Shown one piece after another: positions 1 to 4,455 of a stretch of DNA of 5,411 nt. The stretch comes from Streptococcaceae bacterium (GTDB lineage Bacteria > Bacillota > Bacilli > Lactobacillales > Streptococcaceae). The stretch is from the NCBI GenBank assembly GCA_031285105.1, contig JAITWV010000145.1:1-5411 (forward strand), read 5' to 3'. The translations under genes were made by a program, and so were the position numbers. The stretch's first letter is position 1. Each line of letters starts with the position of its first letter. The notes below the pieces were generated by a model. The model was given only the letters and a program-made list of their open reading frames with translations, was not told where the DNA came from and did not search any database.

Positions 1-1074
1 CAAAAAGTAAATTTCACCGGTCCAATTATCGCTGGTCTTTTCACGGTATTAGGCTTTGCTTTTTTTGGAAAAAATCTACTCAATTCTATGCCGATTATTT
101 TTGGCGTCTATTTATATGCCAAATTAGAACACAAACCTTTTTCCAACTATATGCTGCCTGCTCTTTTTGGTACAGCGCTAAGTCCGGCAGTTTCAACGAT
201 TATGTTTGGAAAATATCTGCCACTAGCTCAAGGGTTGCTGATTGGAACAGTAGTTGGTATTGTTTTAGGATTAGTTATTCCCCCATTATCCGCGCACTTT
301 TTACATTTTCATCAAGGGTTTAATCTTTACAATATCGGATTTACGGCTGGTATTGTGGGGATGTTGCTCTTGGCTTTGATGAATAAAATTGGATTTCATG
401 TTGAGACGGTTTCGATTCTTTCAAGTGGGAATAATTTCTTTTTTGCTAGTTTTATTACTGGATTAAGCTTATTTTTGATTATTGGTGGTCTATTGCTTAA
501 TGGAATGAGATTAATCGGTTATGGTAAGTTGACGAGTCGTTCAGGTAAATTATTGACAAATTTTGTGGAATTAGATGGCGTTGGTTTGACTGCCTTTAAC
601 ATGGGAGTTTTAGGACTTATTGCCGTGATTGCGATCTTTGCTTTAGGTGGCGATTTTAATGGACCAATTTTAGGTGGTATCTTCACGCTGATGGGTTTTG
701 GAGCGTTTGGAAAACATCCGAAAAACTGCTTGCCAATTATGACTGGCGTATTAATTGCTTCATTAATTAATCCGAATGCAATACCTGCCACGAATTTACT
801 TTTAGCTTTATTATTTGGCACCACCTTAGCTCCACTTGCAGGAAGGTATGGCGTGATTGCCGGAGTATTTGCCGGATTTGTTCATTTATCCTTAGTTGCC
901 AATGTTGGTTTTTTACATGGTGGGATGAATTTATATAACAATGGATTTGCTGGAGGATTGGTGGCTTTGTTTTTGAAACCAATTTATGATGCGATTCTTT
1001 CGATTAAATCACGACGGATTAAAGGTGGATTTTTTAAGAATATTGAAGAAAAAAACAACCATGAAGATGAATAA
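1..1074 (+). CDS. DUF1576 family polytopic membrane protein, 5'-truncated by the window edge
   Basis: The reading frame is open from base 1, so the gene starts upstream and 357 residues are visible. I do not accept ATG 88 as the start: no ribosome binding site precedes it, and codons 4-29 align with a repeat later in the same protein. Most of the visible chain is long hydrophobic, Gly-rich segments, followed by a charged C-terminal tail rich in Lys, Glu, Asn and His, as expected for a polytopic inner-membrane protein. Two parallel copies of one module can be seen: one opens with NFTGPIIAGLFTVLGF (residue 4) and closes with GFNLYNIGFTAG; the other opens with DFNGPILGGIFTLMGF (residue 218) and closes with GMNLYNNGFAGG. 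I recognise this as the DUF1576 type, whose function is not known to me. The duplicated architecture suggests a transporter or channel, which is inference. The stop codon lies inside a hairpin shared with the convergent prs gene. Confidence 0.85.
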   Translation, partial: QKVNFTGPIIAGLFTVLGFAFFGKNLLNSMPIIFGVYLYAKLEHKPFSNYMLPALFGTALSPAVSTIMFGKYLPLAQGLLIGTVVGIVLGLVIPPLSAHFLHFHQGFNLYNIGFTAGIVGMLLLALMNKIGFHVETVSILSSGNNFFFASFITGLSLFLIIGGLLLNGMRLIGYGKLTSRSGKLLTNFVELDGVGLTAFNMGVLGLIAVIAIFALGGDFNGPILGGIFTLMGFGAFGKHPKNCLPIMTGVLIASLINPNAIPATNLLLALLFGTTLAPLAGRYGVIAGVFAGFVHLSLVANVGFLHGGMNLYNNGFAGGLVALFLKPIYDAILSIKSRRIKGGFFKNIEEKNNHEDE

Positions 1075-1086
1075 TCATGGTTGTTT
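1049..1086. terminator. Bidirectional intrinsic terminator between the DUF1576 gene and prs
   Basis: A perfect 12-bp stem pairs 1053-1064 (AAACAACCATGA) with 1075-1086 (TCATGGTTGTTT) around a 10-nt loop that holds the DUF1576 stop codon at 1072-1074. Read on the minus strand, coming from prs, the stem runs into seven consecutive T (A1049-1055 on the plus strand), a good intrinsic terminator. Read on the plus strand, the stem is followed by T-rich but interrupted sequence to about 1100, a weaker terminator for the DUF1576 gene. Confidence 0.8.
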
Positions 1087-1093
1087 CGTTTTA

Positions 1094-2059
1094 TTATTTT
1101 ACATTCAATTCAAACAAAGGAGAAACCGGACGATTTTCATGAATACGTAAAATCGCTTCACCAATCAAATCTCCCACTGAAACAGTCACAATCTTATCAA
1201 TTTTACGTTCTTCTGGAATATGAATCGAGTCAGTAATCACTAATTTCGTAATCGCTGAGTTTGTAATACGTTCCATTGCAGGTCCTGATAATACTGGATG
1301 CGTACATGAAGCGTAAATCTCAGTTGCCCCTTTTTCTTTCAGCGCATCACAAGCAAGTGTAATTGTTCCTGCTGTATCAATCATGTCATCAATTAAGACA
1401 CATTTTTTCCCTTCAACAGTACCAATGATGTTCATTACCTCAGCCACATTCGCACGAGGACGACGTTTGTCAATAATTGCAATTGGTGCTTTTAAGATTT
1501 CAGCTAACTTACGTGCACGAGTTACCCCGCCATGGTCTGGAGAAACAACCACAATATCATCGCCATGTAAGCCATTTTCCAAAAAGTAATTCGCAATTAA
1601 AGGCGCACCCATCAAATGATCCACTGGAATATCAAAGAAACCTTGAATTTGAGCCGCGTGTAAGTCTAATGTAACCACACGAGTAGCTCCAGCGATTTGT
1701 AGCATATTAGCAACTAACTTAGAAGTAATCGGTTCACGCGCACGAGCTTTACGGTCTTGACGAGCATACCCATAATAAGGCATCACCACGTTAATACAAG
1801 AAGCTGAAGCGCGTTTTAGAGCATCAATCATAATTAATAACTCCATCAAATTGTCATTTACAGGTGAAGAAGTTGATTGGATAACATAAACATCACATCC
1901 ACGAACACTTTCTTCAATGTTGATTTGAATTTCTCCATCTGAAAATTGATTAACCGTACTTTGACCTAGAGGAATACCAACAGCCTTTGCAATTTTTTCA
2001 GCTAGTGGCTTATTTGAGTTCAGGGCGAAAATTTTAACGACGGAATTAGTTTGGGTCAT
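1094..2059 (-). CDS. prs: Ribose-phosphate pyrophosphokinase (PRPP synthetase, class I)
   Basis: It makes 5-phosphoribosyl-1-diphosphate from ribose 5-phosphate and ATP, the precursor for purines, pyrimidines, NAD, histidine and tryptophan; cytosolic. The family signatures are all present (numbering from the start at 2059, 321 aa): FSDGEI at 39-44, the catalytic flexible loop with YARQDRKARAREPITSK beginning at 98, DLHAAQIQGFF around 132-142, SPDHGGVTRARK around 173-184, and the PRPP-binding loop DDMIDTAGT at 224-232. The length is normal for class I enzymes. An upstream in-frame ATG at 2074 would add five residues, but AAGGAG (2071-2066) overlaps that codon and sits 6 nt before ATG 2059, so 2059 is the better start. 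The gene stands alone, convergent with the DUF1576 gene and divergent from glpF, not next to glmU as in many Firmicutes; it may therefore be a second paralogue, which the window cannot settle. Confidence 0.97.
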   Translation of the reverse strand: MTQTNSVVKIFALNSNKPLAEKIAKAVGIPLGQSTVNQFSDGEIQINIEESVRGCDVYVIQSTSSPVNDNLMELLIMIDALKRASASCINVVMPYYGYARQDRKARAREPITSKLVANMLQIAGATRVVTLDLHAAQIQGFFDIPVDHLMGAPLIANYFLENGLHGDDIVVVSPDHGGVTRARKLAEILKAPIAIIDKRRPRANVAEVMNIIGTVEGKKCVLIDDMIDTAGTITLACDALKEKGATEIYASCTHPVLSGPAMERITNSAITKLVITDSIHIPEERKIDKIVTVSVGDLIGEAILRIHENRPVSPLFELNVK

Positions 2060-2065
2060 GATAAG

Positions 2066-2071
2066 CTCCTT
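2066..2071 (-). promoter_or_regulatory. Ribosome binding site that decides the prs start
   Basis: AAGGAG on the minus strand lies 6 nt before ATG 2059. It immediately follows and overlaps the alternative upstream ATG (2074-2072), which has no such site in front of it. This favours the 321-residue product. Confidence 0.85.
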
Positions 2072-2102
2072 CATATTTTAATGTACATAACTAACACATT
2101 CG

Positions 2103-2131
2103 ATTGTAGACATTTTTAAAGAATTTTTCAA
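2103..2131 (-). promoter_or_regulatory. Sigma-A-type promoter of prs
   Basis: On the minus strand TTGAAA (2131-2126) and TACAAT (2108-2103) are separated by exactly 17 nt, each hexamer one mismatch or so from consensus. The DNA upstream of the -35 box is very A/T-rich, as in an UP element. Transcription would start near 2096, giving a leader of about 37 nt before the prs start codon. Confidence 0.8.
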
Positions 2132-2164
2132 GTTTTATTCTATATAAATGTTTATTTCTAAAGA

Positions 2165-2179
2165 ATCAATCGTTTTCAT
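2165..2179 (-). promoter_or_regulatory. Possible catabolite-responsive element (cre) upstream of glpF
   Basis: Read on the minus strand, ATGAAAACGATTGAT matches the low-GC Gram-positive consensus WTGNAANCGNWNNCW at all but one fixed position (A in place of the conserved C). It lies about 35 bp upstream of the proposed glpF -35 box. CcpA control of glycerol facilitator genes is known in Firmicutes; its use here is inference, and a one-mismatch site can arise by chance in AT-rich DNA. Confidence 0.35.
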
Positions 2180-2213
2180 CTAAAAATTCTTTAGGAAATG
2201 AAAGTCCTTTTGT

Positions 2214-2242
2214 TTGCTTTTCATGAAAGTTTCTGATAATAT
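2214..2242 (+). promoter_or_regulatory. Probable promoter of the aquaglyceroporin gene
   Basis: TTGCTT (2214-2219) and TAATAT (2237-2242) are spaced by 17 nt. A 10-bp palindrome TTTCATGAAA (2219-2228) overlaps the end of the -35 box and the spacer and could be an operator. An overlapping GATAAT at 2235-2240 could be the -10 box with a shorter spacer. The leader would be about 45 nt. Confidence 0.5.
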
Positions 2243-2292
2243 TCGATAAGCAATTTATATATATAACATACGTTTTCAGGAGGAGTTTTATA

Positions 2293-3108
2293 ATGGGTGT
2301 TTCATGGCAGACTTTAATGGATACAGCAAGTTCTAATGGCTGGATGTTGAAGTATTTAACAGAATTTATCGCAACCGCATTTTTAATTATGTTAGGTAAT
2401 GGGGCAGTTGCCAATGTGGATTTAAAAGGCACAAAAGGGAATGCATCAGGTTGGTTAGTTATCGGTTTTGGTTATGGTATGGGTGTAATGATTCCAGCGT
2501 TAATGTTTGGGAATATTTCAGGAAACCATATTAATCCAGCGTTTACTATTGGATTAGCGGCATTTGGTTACTTCCCATGGGCGCACGTTTTACCATATAT
2601 CATAGCTCAATTATTAGGAGCAATGGCTGGTCAAGCGGTAGTCGTTGCTGTTTACAAACCTTATTTTGACCAAACAACAAATACAAACCATATTTTAGGT
2701 TCATTTTCTACCATTGTAAATTCAGGTTCACGTTTGAATGGATTTTTAAATGAGTTCTTTGGTTCATTTGTTTTATTCTTAGGAGCTTTGGCAATTACGA
2801 AAAACTTCTTTGGTGCTCAATTACCAGATGCTAGTGCTCATGCCGGTTCATTAGAAGTAGGACATTTAGCCTTAGGTTTCTTGGTTTTAGCTTTAGTTAC
2901 TTCATTTGGTGGCGCAACAGGACCAGGATTAAACCCAGCACGTGATTTAGGTCCTCGTATTTTACACGCAATCTTGCCAAAATCAGTATTAAAAAACAAA
3001 GCAGACAGCCAATGGTGGTATGCTTGGGTTCCAGTTGTTGCACCGATTGTAGCCGCACTTGCAGCCGTTGCCGTATTTAAATTCCTTTACGGTGGACTTG
3101 GTGCTTAA
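2293..3108 (+). CDS. glpF: Aquaporin / glycerol facilitator (MIP family), GlpF-like
   Basis: A six-helix membrane channel that lets small neutral solutes such as glycerol pass the cytoplasmic membrane. It is 271 aa, about the family length. Both half-helix signatures are present: SGNHINPAFT with N81-P82-A83 and GPGLNPARDLGPR with N214-P215-A216. The Asp after NPAR (D218) is typical of glyceroporins rather than water-selective aquaporins. Aligned without gaps to E. coli GlpF around the NPA boxes, the selectivity-filter positions W48, G191, F200 and R206 correspond to Y61, V202, P211 and R217; the Pro and Tyr resemble lactobacillar GlpF proteins, so substrates other than glycerol (for example lactic acid or dihydroxyacetone) are possible. 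A strong AGGAGGAG (2278-2285) lies 7 nt before the ATG. No glpK or glpO is adjacent, and the terminator right after the gene makes it monocistronic. Confidence 0.93.
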   Translation: MGVSWQTLMDTASSNGWMLKYLTEFIATAFLIMLGNGAVANVDLKGTKGNASGWLVIGFGYGMGVMIPALMFGNISGNHINPAFTIGLAAFGYFPWAHVLPYIIAQLLGAMAGQAVVVAVYKPYFDQTTNTNHILGSFSTIVNSGSRLNGFLNEFFGSFVLFLGALAITKNFFGAQLPDASAHAGSLEVGHLALGFLVLALVTSFGGATGPGLNPARDLGPRILHAILPKSVLKNKADSQWWYAWVPVVAPIVAALAAVAVFKFLYGGLGA

Positions 3109-3124
3109 TTGAATAGAAATTTTC

Positions 3125-3155
3125 AAGACTAGCCAGAAATGGTTAGTCTTTTTTT
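3125..3155 (+). terminator. Intrinsic terminator of the aquaglyceroporin gene
   Basis: A 10-bp stem pairs 3125-3134 (AAGACTAGCC) with 3141-3150 (GGTTAGTCTT) through a single G-U wobble and a 6-nt loop. The T run continues unbroken from the stem to 3155. It starts 17 nt after the stop codon. Confidence 0.92.
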
Positions 3156-3205
3156 GTTGAGATACTTGGGTTTGGCTCGTAGTTTTCATTTGTTTTAGAT
3201 ACATT

Positions 3206-3226
3206 AAATATTACAAAAATATTACA
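3206..3226. repeat. Two tandem copies of AAATATTACA, 11-bp period
   Basis: AAATATTACA occurs at 3206-3215 and again at 3217-3226, so the copies lie on the same face of the helix. It may be a regulator binding site or A/T-rich slippage; nothing in the sequence identifies a binding protein. Confidence 0.45.
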
Positions 3227-3317
3227 TTGTTGATGGTTGTTATGAAGCGAGAGTCTGTAGATGCTTTTAACTAGCGATTAATTCAAAAAGAATAAAATAT
3301 TTCGATTTTTCTGAATA

Positions 3318-3346
3318 TTGCAAACGATTGCTTTGTTATGTATTAT
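3318..3346 (+). promoter_or_regulatory. Candidate promoter P1 of the ABC gene with a cre-like site over its -35 box
   Basis: TTGCAA (3318-3323) and TATTAT (3341-3346) are separated by 17 nt. The 15 bases from 3318 (TTGCAAACGATTGCT) fit the cre consensus WTGNAANCGNWNNCW at every position and contain the inverted core GCAA-ACGA-TTGC. A CcpA dimer here would cover the -35 box and repress. The match is seen in the sequence; the regulation is inferred. Confidence 0.5.
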
Positions 3347-3367
3347 CTTACTTAGGTAGGACGCTAC

Positions 3368-3403
3368 TTGAAAAAATCATATTTTATTCTAGATAATATG
3401 ATT
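3368..3403 (+). promoter_or_regulatory. Candidate promoter P2 of the ABC gene overlapped by a 9-bp inverted repeat
   Basis: TTGAAA (3368-3373) and GATAAT (3392-3397) are 18 nt apart and would give a leader of about 36 nt. A perfect inverted repeat, AATCATATT (3375-3383) and AATATGATT (3395-3403) with 11 nt between, covers the spacer and -10 box, where an operator would act. In a transcript from P1 the same repeat could form a leader hairpin. Confidence 0.45.
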
Positions 3404-3439
3404 AATTGTCTGTAGGTGTGGTTTTAAAGGGGAGATTAT

Positions 3440-3910
3440 ATGAAACTATCAAATATATCCAAATCATTCAAAAACAAAACAATCATAAAAGACTTCTCCA
3501 CTATTTTACCATCGACAGGTTTAATCGCTTTAATCGGAGCAAATGGCATAGGAAAAACCACCTTATTAAAAATGATTGCAGGTTACTTAGCATTTGATAG
3601 CGGAGAAGTTATCTATAACCAAGAAAAATTAAATTTCTTAGAAGATAGATATGAAAAAATATTATTTTTAGGTGATGAAAAAGTGTTAGTTTTAAACTTA
3701 TCTGGTAAAAAACATTTAGAATTATACCAAACAAGTGAGAACCAAAAAATGATAGAGAAACTCGTTCGTTATTATAAAATGGAAGGGTTTCTAGACAAAA
3801 AAGTTGGAGATTACTCTTTAGGCATGAAGCAAATGTTGTTAATTGTTCTAATGATTAGTAGTGATGTGCATGTTTTGTTATTTGATGAAATTTTAAGTAT
3901 TAGCCCGTAA
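3440..3910 (+). pseudogene. ABC transporter ATP-binding protein, truncated by IS200/IS605 insertion
   Basis: The frame gives 156 residues, of which about 152 are native (to base 3896); the last four residues and the TAA stop come from the transposon. Walker A is GANGIGKTT (33-41), a signature-like YSLGMKQ is at 125-131 (a common variant of LSGGQ in small efflux-type ATPases), and Walker B is VLLFDE with D149 and E150. The D-loop, switch histidine and C-terminal part are missing, against a usual length of about 200 residues or more, so the product should not hydrolyse ATP normally. AAAGGGGAG (3426-3434) lies 5 nt before the ATG and codon use matches the neighbours, so the gene was working until recently. 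The rest of the gene, and probably a membrane partner gene, should lie beyond the transposon. The substrate cannot be told from the visible part. Confidence 0.88.
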
Positions 3911-3912
3911 TT

Positions 3913-3934
3913 CCCCCACTTCTAAAGTGGTGGG
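3913..3934 (+). repeat. Left-end imperfect palindrome of the transposon with a bulged T
   Basis: Top-strand bases 3913-3921 (CCCCCACTT) pair with 3925-3934 (AAGTGGTGGG) around a CTA loop, leaving T3931 unpaired on the 3' arm. This is the same design as the IS608 left-end hairpin, where the extrahelical T is a contact for TnpA. A flanking 5-bp stem, AGCCC (3902-3906) with GGGCT (3941-3945), could enclose it in an RNA transcript. Confidence 0.85.
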
Positions 3935-3945
3935 ATGTAAGGGCT

Positions 3946-3992
3946 TCGGGATTGGACTAGCCACTTATGGCTAGTTCGAGACCGACTTTTTT
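3946..3992 (+). terminator. Strong terminator-like hairpin between the transposon left end and tnpA
   Basis: 3946-3963 pairs with 3968-3985 around the loop CTTA: an inner perfect 8 bp (ACTAGCCA with TGGCTAGT), four pairs including two G-U wobbles, tandem G-A/A-G mismatches (3950-3951 against 3980-3981), and an outer TCGG with CCGA. One base later come six T (3987-3992). This fits an intrinsic terminator that blocks read-through from the host gene into tnpA, as known for IS200, and it would also cut off downstream ABC-operon transcription. Confidence 0.75.
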
Positions 3993-4050
3993 ATTCTCTA
4001 AAAATATGGCAAACTAAATTCAGTCGTTTTTATTTGGAGGTTGTAAATAC

Positions 4051-4455
4051 ATGGAATTAGACAATAATGCTCATTCGGTCTTTCTTCTTCAATATCATCT
4101 TATCTTAGTTGTGAAGTATCGTAGACAAGTATTTGATAGTGAAACTTCTCAAAGAGCCAAAGAGATATTTGAGTACATTTCTCCAAACTATAAAATTACA
4201 TTATTAGAATGGAATCATGACAAAGATCATGTGCATATACTATTCAAAGCTCATCCAAAAACGGAAATAAGTAAGTTTCTAAATGCGTATAAATCGGCAA
4301 GTAGTCGATTATTAAAAAAAGAATTTCCGATTATCCGTAAAAAACTATGGAAAGAAAAGTTTTGGTCACAATCCTTTTGTTTACTATCAAGTGGTGGTGC
4401 ACCATTCGAAGTCATCAAGCAATATATCGAAAGCCAAGGGAGGAAAACGAAATGA
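4051..4455 (+). CDS. tnpA: IS200/IS605 transposase TnpA (HUH, single catalytic Tyr)
   Basis: A DNA-strand transferase that excises and inserts the element as single-stranded circles, working as a dimer on the end hairpins, preferably on lagging-strand templates. The 134-aa length fits the family. The HUH motif is H60-V61-H62 within HDKDHVHIL; the nucleophile is Y125 in EVIKQYIESQG, with Q129 four residues later as in IS608 TnpA (Y127, Q131). The N-terminal YHLILVVKYRRQVF segment and the KFWSQSFCLLSSGG segment before the catalytic helix are typical of the family. TGGAGG (4035-4040) lies 10 nt before the ATG. The stop overlaps the tnpB start (ATGA), suggesting coupled translation. All catalytic residues are intact, so it is probably active. 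No clear promoter is seen between the upstream terminator hairpin and the start; expression probably depends on read-through and is low. Confidence 0.96.
   Translation: MELDNNAHSVFLLQYHLILVVKYRRQVFDSETSQRAKEIFEYISPNYKITLLEWNHDKDHVHILFKAHPKTEISKFLNAYKSASSRLLKKEFPIIRKKLWKEKFWSQSFCLLSSGGAPFEVIKQYIESQGRKTK

Larger units (their letters stand above)
3156..3439. other. Noncoding control region before the ABC transporter gene
   Basis: Together with the terminator, this is a stretch of about 330 bases without a credible gene. The first half (3156-3310) shows only an 11-bp-period direct repeat. The second half holds two candidate promoters, a cre-like site, an imperfect hairpin (3352-3359 with 3364-3371) and a 9-bp inverted repeat. 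Short frames that enter it lack ribosome binding sites and family features. Confidence 0.6.

Noticed and set aside
88..1074. ATG 88 as the true start of the first gene
   Set aside because: No ribosome binding site precedes it, the frame is open to base 1, and residues encoded before it align with an internal repeat of the same protein.
2266..2280. A second full cre site between the glpF promoter and its ribosome binding site
   Set aside because: Only one half (TGAAAACG on the minus strand) fits; the other half misses conserved positions, so it is mentioned only as a half site.
2166..2432. An 88-codon minus-strand frame across the glpF promoter and 5' end
   Set aside because: It has no family features, runs antisense to a clear gene and would overlap its promoter and ribosome binding site.
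3406..3597. A 63-codon plus-strand frame overlapping the ABC gene start
   Set aside because: It is out of frame with the Walker A-bearing protein and lacks its own ribosome binding site; it is a shadow.
3127..3977. Similarity between the glpF terminator hairpin and the transposon hairpin (both GACTAGCCA, 3 nt, ATGG, Y, TAGT)
   Set aside because: The cores match closely, but such stems are common in terminators of this group and flanking sequence shares nothing, so chance or convergence is more likely than a copied segment.
4041..4130. An antisense regulator of tnpA like the art200 RNA of IS200
   Set aside because: I looked for a minus-strand promoter over the tnpA start and found only poor -35/-10 pairs; strand-specific RNA data would be required to claim it.
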